From JACVRW01 sp963819635 (GTDB lineage: Bacteria; Actinomycetota; Thermoleophilia; Solirubrobacterales; Thermoleophilaceae): a DNA stretch of 64,000 nucleotides. The notes beneath the pieces were generated by a model, which was not told the DNA's origin, made no database searches, and worked only from the letters and a program-made list of their open reading frames with translations. Location: NCBI GenBank assembly GCA_963819635.1, contig CAWFWX010000010.1, positions 1 to 64,000 on the forward strand. Reading direction: 5' to 3'. Shown one piece after another: positions 35,313-44,372 of this stretch. The position numbers and the translations under genes are program-made. Every line of letters starts with the position of its first letter. The stretch's first letter is position 1.

Positions 35313-36620
35313 TCAGGCGGCCGCAGGCCGCAGGCGCTCGGCGGCGCCGGTCCAGATCATCTGCTCACGGCCGGGGCCGACGCCGACCATGACGATCGGG
35401 ATCCCGAGCGTCTCGGAGATGAAGTCGAGATAGGCCTGGGCATTGGACGGCAGCTCGTCCATAGACCGGCAGGCGCGAATGTCCTCGTGCCAGCCGGGCA
35501 GCTCGATGAAGTCGCCGTGGACCCGGTGGACGATCGACTGGTGGTAGGGGAAGTCGTCGAAGGTCGCGCCCTCGGGACCGAGATAGCGGATGCCCACGTT
35601 GAGCGGGTCGATGCCGGTGAGCACGTCCAGCTTGGTCACGACGAGCCCGGTGAGGCCATTGATGCGGGTGGCGTACTTCAGCGCAACGAGGTCGAGCCAG
35701 CCGGTGCGCCGTGGCCGGCCGGTGGTCGTGCCGAACTCGCCGCCCGACTCGCGGATCTGCTCGCCGAGCGCGTCGTCGAGCTCGGTGGGGAAGGGACCCG
35801 CGCCCACGCGCGTGGTGTAGGCCTTCGCTATGCCCCAGACCTCGTCGAGTGCGCCGGGCCCGACGCCGGCGCCCGGGCCGGCCGCGCCCGCGACCGTGTT
35901 GGAGGAGGTCACGAACGGGTAGGTGCCGTGGTCGATGTCGAGGAGCGCGCCCTGGGCGCCCTCGAACACGACGAGGCCGCCCTCGTCGAGCGTTCGCCAG
36001 GCGATCGGGGGCGTGTCGGCGATGAACGGCTCGAGCCGGTGGCCGTGGGTCCGGTACTCCTCGGTCATGGTGTGGAGGTCGAGCTCGGGGAGCTTGGCGT
36101 AGGGCCGCAGCATCAGCCGCTTGGGCTCCATCGCCGCGTAGATCTTCTTGCGCAGGATCCCCTCGTCGAGGAGGTCCTGCATCCGGATGCCGAGCCGCGC
36201 CGCCTTGTCGGCGTAGCAGGGGCCGATGCCGCGCCGGGTGGTGCCGATCTGGAGCTTCCCGAGCTTCGCCTCGCCCTCCTGGTCGAGGAGCTTGTGGTAG
36301 GGCATGATCAGGTGCGCGTTGGCCGAGACGCGCAGGCCGCTCAGGTCGATGCGCCGCCGCCGGAGCTCGTCGATCTCGGCCGTGAGGACCACCGGGTCGA
36401 CCACCACGCCGTTCCCGATCGCGCACAGCTTCCCGGGATAGAGGATCCCCGACGGGATGAGATGGAACTTGAAGGTCTCGCCGTCGCGGACGATGGTGTG
36501 GCCCGCGTTGTTGCCGCCCTGGAAGCGGATCACGAGGTCGGCCTGCTCGGCGAGCAGGTCGACGACCTTCCCCTTCCCCTCGTCGCCCCACTGGGCGCCG
36601 ACGATGACCACTCCTGGCAT
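35313..36620 (-). CDS. purA: adenylosuccinate synthetase
   Basis: 435 residues from ATG 36620. GTP-binding and catalytic motifs: VGAQWGDEGKGKVVD at the N-terminus, FQGGNNAGHTIV (catalytic His), IGTTRRGIGPCYADKAAR, FEGAQGALLDIDHGTYPFVTSS, and TTTGRPRRTGWLDLVAL. It commits IMP to AMP synthesis. It lies 28 bp after dnaB in the same direction and ends 4 bp from the convergent RDD gene. Confidence 0.98.
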   Translation of the reverse strand: MPGVVIVGAQWGDEGKGKVVDLLAEQADLVIRFQGGNNAGHTIVRDGETFKFHLIPSGILYPGKLCAIGNGVVVDPVVLTAEIDELRRRRIDLSGLRVSANAHLIMPYHKLLDQEGEAKLGKLQIGTTRRGIGPCYADKAARLGIRMQDLLDEGILRKKIYAAMEPKRLMLRPYAKLPELDLHTMTEEYRTHGHRLEPFIADTPPIAWRTLDEGGLVVFEGAQGALLDIDHGTYPFVTSSNTVAGAAGPGAGVGPGALDEVWGIAKAYTTRVGAGPFPTELDDALGEQIRESGGEFGTTTGRPRRTGWLDLVALKYATRINGLTGLVVTKLDVLTGIDPLNVGIRYLGPEGATFDDFPYHQSIVHRVHGDFIELPGWHEDIRACRSMDELPSNAQAYLDFISETLGIPIVMVGVGPGREQMIWTGAAERLRPAAA

Positions 36621-36647
36621 GGCGAGACGAGTGTAGGCCGCGACCCT

Positions 36648-38051
36648 CTAGAAAGCGCTGTCGCCGTTCGCGGGCGGCATCGGCTCGGCGGCGCGGTCGC
36701 GGTAGAGGTTCGCGAACTTCGGATACTTCGGGAGGAACGTGAGCGCGACCTCCCCGATCGGCCCGTTCCGGTGCTTGGCGACGATCACGTCCGCCTCCCC
36801 GAGCCGCTCCGACTCCTTGTTGTAGTACTCGTCGCGGTAGATGAACATGACGACGTCGGCGTCCTGCTCGATGGAGCCCGATTCGCGAAGGTCCGACAGC
36901 ATCGGGACGGGCGGGTTGCGGGACTCCACGGCGCGTGAGAGCTGGGAGACGGCGATCACGGGGACGTCGAGCTCGCGGGCCAGGATCTTCAGGCCTCGGC
37001 TGATCTGGCCGATCTGCTCGACGCGGCTGCTCTCGGGGCGTCCTTCGGGACGCATCAGCTGCAGGTAGTCCACGACGACCAGACCGAGGCCGTGGCGGGC
37101 CGCCAGGCGGCGCGACTTCGCGCGCAGCTCGAGCACGCTCATGTCGCTCGAGTCGTCCACGTAGATAGGGGCGCGGGCGAGCTTCTCCACGGCCTGGAGC
37201 ACCTTGGGCCACTTCTCCGCCCGCACGCGGCCCTTGCGGAGATCGTCGCTCGACACGCGCGCCTGCGAGGCGAGGAAGCGGTGCGCCAGCTCGGTCTCGG
37301 ACATCTCGAGCGAGAACAGCGCGACCGGGACGCCCGCCTCGACGGCCGCGTACTCCGCGATGTTCGTGGCGGCGGCGCTCTTTCCCATCGACGGCCGCGC
37401 GGCGAGCACGATCAGGTTGCCGGGCTGGAAGCCGCCCGTGAGCGAGTCCAGGTCGGTGAACCCGGAGGGGGTGCCCGTGAGCCCGACGTCCGTCTTCGAG
37501 AGCTCCTCGAGCTTGTCGATCTCGTCGTGGAGGATCGCCTCGAGCGAGCGCATCTCCGACGTGCCGCCGTCGTGGCCGATCTTGAAGAGGACCGCCTCGG
37601 CACGCTCGATCAGCTCGCGCGCGTCGCCGCGGTGACCCGCGACGTCGTCCTGGATCTCGCGCGTGGCCTTGAGGACGCTGCGGAGGAGCGAGTGCTCCTT
37701 GACGATGCGTGCGTAGTCGAGCACCGCGCCGACCGCCGGCACCACAGTCGGGAGCGAGTGGAGGTAGGCCTCGCCGCCGGCCTTCTCGAGCTCGCTGCCG
37801 CGGCGGAGCTCCTCGGCCACCGTGAGCGCGTCCACCGCCTCCGGGGTGGCCTTCTCCTTCAGCCGGATCATGGCCTGGAAGATCGCCCCGTGGCGAGGCC
37901 GGTAGAAGTCGTGGGGGCGGAGCCCCACCTCGAGCAGGACGCCGTCGAGCGCCTGCTCGGTCAGCAGGATGGCCCCGAGGACGGAGGCCTCTGCCTCCTC
38001 GTTGTGGGGCGGGACGCCGGCCGCCGCGGCGGGCGGGACGGCGACGGCCAC
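36648..38051 (-). CDS. dnaB: replicative DNA helicase
   Basis: 467 residues from GTG 38051. The N-terminal domain starts PPHNEEAEASVLGAILL. The RecA-like domain has Walker A ARPSMGKSA at about 218-226, VALFSLEMSETELAHRFLA, Walker B-type LGLVVVDYLQLM, and SQLSRAVESR with SDLRESGSIEQDADVV. No intein interrupts the P-loop, although actinobacterial dnaB genes sometimes carry one. The rplI stop is 2 bp from its start. Confidence 0.97.
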   Translation of the reverse strand: MAVAVPPAAAAGVPPHNEEAEASVLGAILLTEQALDGVLLEVGLRPHDFYRPRHGAIFQAMIRLKEKATPEAVDALTVAEELRRGSELEKAGGEAYLHSLPTVVPAVGAVLDYARIVKEHSLLRSVLKATREIQDDVAGHRGDARELIERAEAVLFKIGHDGGTSEMRSLEAILHDEIDKLEELSKTDVGLTGTPSGFTDLDSLTGGFQPGNLIVLAARPSMGKSAAATNIAEYAAVEAGVPVALFSLEMSETELAHRFLASQARVSSDDLRKGRVRAEKWPKVLQAVEKLARAPIYVDDSSDMSVLELRAKSRRLAARHGLGLVVVDYLQLMRPEGRPESSRVEQIGQISRGLKILARELDVPVIAVSQLSRAVESRNPPVPMLSDLRESGSIEQDADVVMFIYRDEYYNKESERLGEADVIVAKHRNGPIGEVALTFLPKYPKFANLYRDRAAEPMPPANGDSAF

Positions 38052-38052
38052 G

Positions 38053-38505
38053 CTAGGCGGTTGGGGTGACGATCGTCTTGATGTCGGCCGTCACTCCGTC
38101 GGAGACTTCGACGGAGACCATGTGAGTGCCCGTGGTCCTGATCGGCTCATCCAGCTGGACGCGGCGCTTGTCGAGCCGCACTCCGCGCGCCTGCCGGATC
38201 GCGTCCACGATCTCCTGGGAGGTGACCGAGCCGAACAGCCGGCCGTCGTCACCCGCCTGATGCGAGATCGTCAGGACGGTCTTCCGCAGAAGCGCCGCTG
38301 TCTCCTCCGCCTTGGCCGCGGCCTCGGCGACGGCCCGCTCGGCCGCGTCACGGCGCCGCTCGGCGTCCGCGATCGAGGCCGGCGTGGCCGGCTGCGCCAG
38401 CTTGCGCGGCACTAGGAAGTTGCGGAGGTAACCCGGGGAGACGTCGATGACGTCACCGCGCTCCCCGAGCGTGTCCACGTCCTTCAGGAGGATTGCCTGG
38501 GCCAT
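38053..38505 (-). CDS. rplI: 50S ribosomal protein L9
   Basis: 150 residues. The N-terminal domain AILLKDVDTLGERGDVIDVSPGYLRNFLVPRKLA is unmistakable for bL9, followed by the long connecting helix (ADAERRRDAAERAVAEAAAKAEET) and the C-terminal domain with LFGSVTSQEIVDAI. Standard rpsF-ssb-rpsR-rplI order. Confidence 0.98.
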   Translation of the reverse strand: MAQAILLKDVDTLGERGDVIDVSPGYLRNFLVPRKLAQPATPASIADAERRRDAAERAVAEAAAKAEETAALLRKTVLTISHQAGDDGRLFGSVTSQEIVDAIRQARGVRLDKRRVQLDEPIRTTGTHMVSVEVSDGVTADIKTIVTPTA

Positions 38506-38517
38506 GTGTCCCGTCGC

Positions 38518-38799
38518 CTACCTGTCTGCGACGTACGGCAGGAGTCCCAGCTCACGCGCCCGCTTGACCGCGGTCGCGAGCTGGGACTGGTGACGGCGGC
38601 AGGCGCCGGTCACGCGCGACGAGCGGATCTTCCCCTTGTCGCTGATCGCGCGACGCAGCGCCGAGAGATCCTTGTAATCGACGACGTCGATCTTCTCCCG
38701 GCAGAACGGGCACGGCTTGAACCGCCCGCTGGGGGCGTTCTTGCCGCGCGGGCCTCGCTTGCGGTCCCGCGTCTGGGTTCCACCACGCTGCTTCGCCAC
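38518..38799 (-). CDS. rpsR: 30S ribosomal protein S18 (zinc-binding form)
   Basis: 93 residues from GTG 38799. KPCPFCREKIDVVDYKDLSALRRAISDKGKI is the S18 core. The CPFC pair together with GACRRHQ matches the zinc-containing C+ form of S18. Organisms with this form may also carry a C- paralogue induced by zinc starvation; none is in the window. Confidence 0.97.
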   Translation of the reverse strand: MAKQRGGTQTRDRKRGPRGKNAPSGRFKPCPFCREKIDVVDYKDLSALRRAISDKGKIRSSRVTGACRRHQSQLATAVKRARELGLLPYVADR

Positions 38800-38829
38800 T
38801 TGTGCTCCTGCGTACTCGCTACTCGGGGA

Positions 38830-39288
38830 TCAGAACGGAATGTCGTCGTCCGTCGTTCCCCCGGCGGCCACCGGCGCCTGAGCGAAGTCCGCCGTGTCGG
38901 CGGGCACATCGCTCTGAGGCGTGAAACGGCCACCGTTCTCGCCGCCCTCGCGTGAGCCAAGGAACTGAACGGAATCGGCAATGATATCGATCGCCTGCCG
39001 CTTCTGGCCGTTCTCCCCCTCCCACTCGCGCCACTCGAGGCGCCCGTCGACCGCCACCGGCCGTCCCTTGGAGAGGTACTGGGCGCAGTTCTCGCCCTGG
39101 GCGCCCCATACGGTGACGTCGAAGTAGTTCGGCTTGTCGACCCACTCGCCGGTCGACTGGTCCTTCCGTCGCGTGTTCACGGCCACCCGAAGGCTGCAGA
39201 CCGCGGTGCCCCCGCCCGTGTGGCGGAGCTCCGGATCGCGCGTGAGGTTGCCCGTGATGATCACGCGGTTGATGTTGGTGGCTGCCAT
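38830..39288 (-). CDS. ssb: single-stranded DNA-binding protein
   Basis: 152 residues. The OB fold begins NINRVIITGNLTRDPELRHTGGGTAVCSLRVAVN, with DVTVWGAQGENCAQYLSKGRPVAVDGRLEWREWE. The acidic C-terminal tip ends DDDIPF, the docking site for replication and repair partners. The disordered linker between is short. Confidence 0.97.
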   Translation of the reverse strand: MAATNINRVIITGNLTRDPELRHTGGGTAVCSLRVAVNTRRKDQSTGEWVDKPNYFDVTVWGAQGENCAQYLSKGRPVAVDGRLEWREWEGENGQKRQAIDIIADSVQFLGSREGGENGGRFTPQSDVPADTADFAQAPVAAGGTTDDDIPF

Positions 39289-39428
39289 GAGGCTGCTTTC
39301 CTCCTGTCCTGCTCGAAGACGTCGATCGAGCCTACATACGGGTTCGGAGCGCTCGGCTGCCGGCGCCCAAGAAGTTGCCGAAAAGTGCGGGGTCTTTCGC
39401 GTGCAGGAGGCGCGAGCGGGCCCGACGG

Positions 39429-39893
39429 CTACTCGTCGTCGGCGGAGGGGACGGCGACCGGCTCGGTCTCGGCGGGCTGGCCGGCCTCGTCTTCGTCCGT
39501 CGGAGGCGCGTCCGCGGCCGCGCGGGCGGCGACCTTCGTGTCCTGGGCCTCGCGCTCCTCGCGCCGGCGCGGCGCCTGCTGGTCCGGCGGCGGCGGCGTG
39601 GGCTGCCCGGGCTTGACCTTGATGATCCGGAAGCGAAGGACGCCGTCGAGGATCCGCAGCCGCTGGTTGAGGCGGTCGAGCAGGGCGTTGTCGCCGTTGA
39701 ACTGGTACAGCCGGTAATCGGCCTCGGGCCGGTGGTCGATCTCGTACGCCATCCGGCGCGTGCCCCAGTCATAGCTGCCGACGAGCTCGCCGCCCGAGTT
39801 GATCATCGACTCCGCCTCCGAGATCGCGGCGCTGCGCCGCTCCTCTGGAGCGGTCGGATCGATGAGCAACATGAGGTCGTAGAAGCCCGGCAT
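39429..39893 (-). CDS. rpsF: 30S ribosomal protein S6 with long acidic C-terminal tail
   Basis: 154 residues from ATG 39893 (FYDLMLLIDPTAPEE). The bS6 fold includes GTRRMAYEIDHRPEADYRLYQF and ILDGVLRFRIIKV. About 60 extra residues follow (PGQPTPPPPDQQAPRRREE then Ala/Glu/Asp-rich), a tail seen in several actinobacteria. It heads the ribosomal/replication operon; the 140-bp gap to ssb shows no obvious gene or strong hairpin. Confidence 0.95.
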   Translation of the reverse strand: MPGFYDLMLLIDPTAPEERRSAAISEAESMINSGGELVGSYDWGTRRMAYEIDHRPEADYRLYQFNGDNALLDRLNQRLRILDGVLRFRIIKVKPGQPTPPPPDQQAPRRREEREAQDTKVAARAAADAPPTDEDEAGQPAETEPVAVPSADDE

Positions 39894-39982
39894 GCGACGG
39901 GCCACGATAGCGAAAGCGGGGCGAACCGCAGCGAGGCCGCCCTTCACGGGCCGTGGGGAGGAGGCGGGTCAGGTGGAGGAAC

Positions 39983-40333
39983 GTGGCGCGGCTGGCGTGC
40001 CTCCTGGCGGCCGGGGTGCTGATCGCGACGCACGGACGCGGGGAGCCGCCGCCGCGGCCGATCCAGCGGGAGCGCCCGGTTCCGGCGCCCCCCGCGGTGC
40101 AACGGCTCCCGCCGCTGCGTGACATTCCACGCCTGGTTTTGCCTCGGCCGCGTCAACGACGGGCATTGAAGGGTGGAAATTCGGGCGGGAGAAGGGGGGC
40201 TCCTGGAGTTAGCCGTGTATTACGCGGCCAGAAGCAGGAACCCCCGGCCAAACGCCCGACCCGACCCCCTTCACCGCCGCCCCCGCCGCCTCGACCAGCG
40301 TCGGGCGAGTTCACGCCAGATCCGGCGCCCTAG
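39983..40333 (+). CDS. possible small Pro/Arg-rich secreted protein (doubtful)
   Basis: A 116-residue frame starting at GTG 39983, with GGAGG 3 nt before it. The N-terminus is a plausible signal or anchor (LACLLAAGVLIATHG). The rest is Pro/Arg-rich, ending in a run of prolines. Third-position GC is high in the first 60 codons, then drops near 40130-40260 (codons such as tta, gta, aaa), unlike its neighbours. It overlaps the end of the convergent otsA gene by 23 bp. It may be a real envelope protein, a decayed gene, or chance; the rpsF promoter should also lie in 39894-40000. Confidence 0.3.
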   Translation: MARLACLLAAGVLIATHGRGEPPPRPIQRERPVPAPPAVQRLPPLRDIPRLVLPRPRQRRALKGGNSGGRRGAPGVSRVLRGQKQEPPAKRPTRPPSPPPPPPRPASGEFTPDPAP

Positions 40334-41771
40334 CCTCGCGCTTTCGCTCGATGTCGCTCAGCTGGTCGTCGACCCAGTCGCCCGGGTCGCGGGCGGTCAC
40401 GATCCGCTTCAGGCCCTGGGCGCGCCATGAGCGCTCCTCGGCGGACATGGTCAGCGCGCGGTGGATGGCGTCGGCCTGCTCCTGGACGTCGAAGGGGTTC
40501 ACCGACAGGGCGAACTCGGCCAGCTCCTCGTGGGCGCCCGTGTTCTCGCTGAGGAGCGACACGCCGTTCCGCTCGTTCACGAGCGGTCCCTCCTTCGCGA
40601 TCAGGTTCATCCCGTCGAACATCGCGTTGACCATCAGCAGGTCGTAGTGCTTGTAGGCGGCGATCGCCTCCTCGAGGTTCTCGCGCAGGCGCAGCTCGAT
40701 CGGCATCCAGTCGGTCGTGCCGTGCCGGTGGTTCACCACGGCGACGAGCGCCTCGATCCGCTCCAGGTACTCCGCGTACTCGGGCACGTCCTGGCGCGAC
40801 GGGATCAGGTGGGCGATGAACGTGACCTGCTCCTGGAACTCCGGGTGCTGCTCGAGGAAGAGGTCGAAGGCGGTGAAGCCGCGCAGGATGTTCTTCGACA
40901 GGTCGGCCCTGTCCACGCGCAGGATCAGGTGCTCGCGCCGTCGCCGCAGGATCTCGCGCTCGTACTGGTGGACGGCGGGCCGCTGCGCGGTCCTCTGGAA
41001 GGTCTCGGCGGAGATCGGCAGCGGGTACGAGCGCACCCACACGTCGCGCCCGTCGAACTTCACGACGCCCGCCTCTTCGTCGACCTCCAGATCGAACAGG
41101 TCACGGCAGCAGAGCAGGAAGTTGCGCCGGTACGACCGCGTGTGGAAGGCGATGATGTCGTTGGAGAGGATCCCCTCGTAGATGTCCTCGCGCATGTCGG
41201 CGGGGAGCACGCGCCAGGCATCCGGCTGCGTCCACGGGATGTGCACGAAGTGGTGTAGGAAGAGGTCGGGGCGCTCCTGCCGGATGTACTTCGGCGCGAC
41301 GTAGAGGTGGTAGTCGTGGAGCATCACGACGGCCTCGCTCTCGTCCTCCACCTCCTCGAGGACCGCCCGCGCGAGATCCTGGTTCACCACGCAGTAGCCG
41401 TCCTCGTACGACTGGACCTCGTGCTGGCGGATGTCCGGCGCGTTCGAGAGGTCCCACAGGTAGTGCTGGATGAACCACAGCATCGGGTTCGCGACGACGT
41501 TGTAGAAGCGGTCGTAGGCGTCTGGATCGCTCGTGACGAGCTTCACCCGGAAGGTGTCGCCGTCGACCTCGACCGGGAACGCACGCCCCCCGTGCTGCTC
41601 CGCCACCTCCGCGTCCTCGTCCGACATCGCCGAGGCGACCCAGACAGCGTCGCGGTGGTGCACGAGGCCCTTCAGCGCGGTAACGAGCCCGCCGCCGCCG
41701 CGCCTCGCCTCGCCCCCCTCGAACGTCGCGGGCCCGCGGTTCGAGACGAGGACGAGGGGCGCGTCGCTCAT
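40311..41771 (-). CDS. otsA: alpha,alpha-trehalose-phosphate synthase (GT20)
   Basis: 486 residues from ATG 41771. GT20 features: LVLVSNRGPATFEGG (N-terminal loop), WFIQHYLWDL, MLHDYHLYVAPKYIR, HHFVHIPWTQPDAWRVLP, and LMVNAMFDGMNLIAKEGPLVNER near the C-terminus. It makes trehalose-6-phosphate from a nucleotide-glucose and glucose-6-phosphate. Its ATG overlaps the treT stop, so both are made together. No otsB phosphatase is nearby. Confidence 0.92.
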   Translation of the reverse strand: MSDAPLVLVSNRGPATFEGGEARRGGGGLVTALKGLVHHRDAVWVASAMSDEDAEVAEQHGGRAFPVEVDGDTFRVKLVTSDPDAYDRFYNVVANPMLWFIQHYLWDLSNAPDIRQHEVQSYEDGYCVVNQDLARAVLEEVEDESEAVVMLHDYHLYVAPKYIRQERPDLFLHHFVHIPWTQPDAWRVLPADMREDIYEGILSNDIIAFHTRSYRRNFLLCCRDLFDLEVDEEAGVVKFDGRDVWVRSYPLPISAETFQRTAQRPAVHQYEREILRRRREHLILRVDRADLSKNILRGFTAFDLFLEQHPEFQEQVTFIAHLIPSRQDVPEYAEYLERIEALVAVVNHRHGTTDWMPIELRLRENLEEAIAAYKHYDLLMVNAMFDGMNLIAKEGPLVNERNGVSLLSENTGAHEELAEFALSVNPFDVQEQADAIHRALTMSAEERSWRAQGLKRIVTARDPGDWVDDQLSDIERKREARAPDLA

Positions 41772-43006
41772 CGGTGTTCCCGGAAGAGCTTCAGCCAGTC
41801 GCGGAGCAGGCGCGGGGTCAGGAAGTGCGTGCGCACGTGCTCCTTGCCGGCCCGGCCCAGGCGCTTGCCGAGGTCGGGCTCCCTCAGGATCCGGAGCGAG
41901 CGGTCGGCGCACTCCTCGGGCGACGACACGAGGTAGCCGGTCTCGCCGTCCTCCACCTGGAGCGGGATGCCGCCCACGTCGCCGCCGATGAACGGACGAC
42001 CCTTCCAGAGCGCCTCGGACACGGTCAGCCCGAAGCCCTCACGAGTGGACTTCTGGATCACCACGTCGGCCTGTGACTGGAAGGCGTTCACCTCGATAGC
42101 GCCCACGTTGTTCAGATTGTTGAGGATATGGATGTCCGGGTCGCCGTCGGCGTAGGCCATCGTCGAGTTGAAGAACTCCCAGCCCTCCGGGTCGTCCGTG
42201 GCCATCGAGCCCACGAGCGCCAGCTGCACGTCGGGCATCTCCTCGGTGACCTTGCGGTAGGCGTCGATCACGCCCATCGGGTCCTTCCAGGGGTCGAAGC
42301 GCGACACCTGGCACATGAGCGGGCGGTCCACGTCGATGCCGAACTGGTCGCACACGAACGCGGCGTCCTCGGGGGAGAGCGCCATGTTCTTCGGCGACAG
42401 CGGATCGATCGCCGGCGGGATGATGTGGACACCCCCACGCGCGCCGTCGAGGTTCGCCGGCACGTACTGCTGGAGATGCCAGACCGACGCGTCGTAGTCG
42501 CGCACGTAGGGCACGATGTGCTCGATCGCGTCGGGGTTCGGCGTCGAGAGGTCGATGTGGCAGCGCCAGACCCAGGTGGCCGCCTTCTCCGGCACGTGCT
42601 TCCGGATCGCCGCCGGCTGAGGGTCGTGGACGATGATCACGTCCCAGCCGCCCTCGATCTCCTTGGCGTTCAGCTCGTTGTAGCGCTCGAAGATCGCCCA
42701 CTCCTCGTCGCTGAGCGAATCCGGGTTGCCCTGGAGCGCGTTGTGCAGCCGCTTCGTCGCGTTGTAGAACTCCTCGCGTCCGAGCATCACCTGCCACTCG
42801 GCGGCGATCCCGACGTCGTTCATCAGCGGGACCAGCGTGTAGAGGATCTCGGAGACCCCGCCGCCGAAGGCGGTGGCGGACAGGTGGAGCACGCGGAGCC
42901 CCTCGAGGTCCTTCGCGAGCTCGCGAATCTCCTCTACGAGCGGCCTTCCGGCCAGGTGGGTGTAGTCCGCGAGGCTCTTGTTGCCTACGGAAACCGGCGT
43001 CAGCAC
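41768..43006 (-). CDS. treT: trehalose synthase TreT-like (GT4)
   Basis: 412 residues from GTG 43006 (LTPVSVGNKSLADY); the open frame runs further upstream but that part overlaps the next gene and is not coding. HLSATAFGGGVSEILYTLVPLMNDVGI, VHDPQPAAI, WRCHIDLSTPN, PPAIDPLSPKN, QVSRFDPWKDPMGVIDAY and STREGFGLTVSEALWKG are typical of GT4 TreT, which joins NDP-glucose to glucose to give trehalose directly. TreT is known from Rubrobacter and thermophiles. With OtsA it gives two routes in one operon. Confidence 0.88.
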   Translation of the reverse strand: MLTPVSVGNKSLADYTHLAGRPLVEEIRELAKDLEGLRVLHLSATAFGGGVSEILYTLVPLMNDVGIAAEWQVMLGREEFYNATKRLHNALQGNPDSLSDEEWAIFERYNELNAKEIEGGWDVIIVHDPQPAAIRKHVPEKAATWVWRCHIDLSTPNPDAIEHIVPYVRDYDASVWHLQQYVPANLDGARGGVHIIPPAIDPLSPKNMALSPEDAAFVCDQFGIDVDRPLMCQVSRFDPWKDPMGVIDAYRKVTEEMPDVQLALVGSMATDDPEGWEFFNSTMAYADGDPDIHILNNLNNVGAIEVNAFQSQADVVIQKSTREGFGLTVSEALWKGRPFIGGDVGGIPLQVEDGETGYLVSSPEECADRSLRILREPDLGKRLGRAGKEHVRTHFLTPRLLRDWLKLFREHR

Positions 43007-43017
43007 AGCGCGCCAGA

Positions 43018-43407
43018 CTAGCCGGTCTCGTTCAGGTACTTGACAAGCCGAGTACGGCCGCCGGTGAAGTCCGCTTCGTCGACCGTCGCCTCGATGATCG
43101 CGCGGCTCAGCTCCTGCTCCGAGCTCGCGACCGGGCCGGCGGTTCCGTCCAAATCCATCAGCAGCCGATCGTCCCCCAGGTGGAACGAGAAGTTGAGCCG
43201 GCTCTCGTCCTCGAGGCCGCGCGTCTCGTCCACGAAGTCGTTCGCCGCCTCCGTGATCGCGAGCTTCAGATCGGCCACCTCCTCCGGTGAGAGGGGGGTC
43301 AGGCGGCACACGGCGGAGAGCGCGAGCCGGGCCAGAACGAGGTAATCCGGCCGGGCGGGGATCGTCAGCGAGACATCACGGGAGTCCGTCGCCTGAGATG
43401 CGTCCAC
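43018..43407 (-). CDS. RsbW-like anti-sigma regulatory factor (HATPase)
   Basis: 129 residues from GTG 43407; ATG 43446 is possible but lies inside the upstream gene. The GHKL fold is recognised by LTIPARPDYLVLARLALSAVCRL (the RsbW opening) and EEVADLKLAITEAANDFVDE, with the N-box Asn. The G-box region (MDLDGTAGPV) is degenerate, so kinase activity is uncertain. It would bind a sigma or STAS partner. It is the last gene before treT, 11 bp away. Confidence 0.75.
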   Translation of the reverse strand: MDASQATDSRDVSLTIPARPDYLVLARLALSAVCRLTPLSPEEVADLKLAITEAANDFVDETRGLEDESRLNFSFHLGDDRLLMDLDGTAGPVASSEQELSRAIIEATVDEADFTGGRTRLVKYLNETG

Positions 43408-43417
43408 CTCCGGCACC

Positions 43418-44368
43418 CTACCCGGAAACGCCGGAGAAGCCTGCATCGAGGGCCCTCAGAATGGCCTCTTGCAAGGCGGGATTGCCGCTGGCGACCACCG
43501 ACATCTGGAACTCGTGCGCGGAGCCGAGCAGCGGGCAAGCTGAGAGCGAGCGGCCGTAGGCGTCCGTGACCACGGCGCCCGCCTCCTCCAGGATCAGCGT
43601 GGCCGCCGCGAGGTCGTACGGCGAGTTGTTCAGGACCGAACCCCCGCCCACGCGCTCGAACTCGGCGCGCATGCCCGGCAGCTCGTCGACGAGCCTCGGG
43701 CCGGGCTCCACGTACGCGTCGAGCTGTCCCGTCGCCACGCGCGTCATGTCGAACGCAGCGGAGCCGAGCTCGAAGGTGGCGCCGCCCACCGATGACGCGT
43801 CGATCAGGTCGCCGAGGACCTCCACCATCGGGCGCGCCGGCCGCCCGCGGAAGCCGTAGGTCCAGAACATGCGCTCGAGCAGCACGTTCTCGGACAGGCG
43901 CACCGGCGGGCCCTCGACCACGCCGGCGCCGCGCTCGGCCAGGAAGACCTGTCCGGAGGGGATCTCGACCACGCAGCCGACCGTCACGTCGCCCATCGCC
44001 GGCTCCCCGTGAGATCGACCGCTCGCGCGCGCCGCGCGCTCGCCGTACAGCGGCGCGGCCGCCACGGAGACGCAGCACGACTCGAGCCCGGCGAGCGCGG
44101 GCCGCGTCCCGTCGATGGGGTCGACCACCAGCACCGCCCGGGCGCCGCCGTCCGGCTCCACGAGTCCGCGGTCCTCCGAGTAGAAGGCCACGTCCGGTGC
44201 GCGCTCCGAGAGGAACGCCTCCAGCTCGCGCTCGGCGTCGGCGTCGATCGCGAACGTCACGTCGCCACCCGCGGCAGCCGCCTCGTGCACGCGCCCGGCG
44301 TGCGACCCGAGCTGCGGGAGCACGCGCTCGCGGAGCGCGAGGGCCAGGTCGCGGACGAGCTCGCGCAC
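43418..44368 (-). CDS. inositol monophosphatase family protein
   Basis: 316 residues. Metal-binding motifs: FYSEDRGL (Glu), VVDPIDGTRPALAG (the DPIDGT motif), and the C-terminal SPYDLAAATLILEEAGAVVTD, where the Asp replaces the usual WDxAAG context. The family includes inositol, fructose-1,6-bis and 3'-phosphoadenosine phosphatases; the Ser-Pro-Tyr in place of Trp is unusual. No signal peptide. Confidence 0.85.
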   Translation of the reverse strand: MRELVRDLALALRERVLPQLGSHAGRVHEAAAAGGDVTFAIDADAERELEAFLSERAPDVAFYSEDRGLVEPDGGARAVLVVDPIDGTRPALAGLESCCVSVAAAPLYGERAARASGRSHGEPAMGDVTVGCVVEIPSGQVFLAERGAGVVEGPPVRLSENVLLERMFWTYGFRGRPARPMVEVLGDLIDASSVGGATFELGSAAFDMTRVATGQLDAYVEPGPRLVDELPGMRAEFERVGGGSVLNNSPYDLAAATLILEEAGAVVTDAYGRSLSACPLLGSAHEFQMSVVASGNPALQEAILRALDAGFSGVSG

Positions 44369-44372
44369 GCCG

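Noticed and set aside
43006..43309. N-terminal extension of TreT to 43309
   Set aside because: The extension is antisense-like Arg/Gly-rich sequence overlapping the RsbW-like gene; the conserved TreT start follows GTG 43006.
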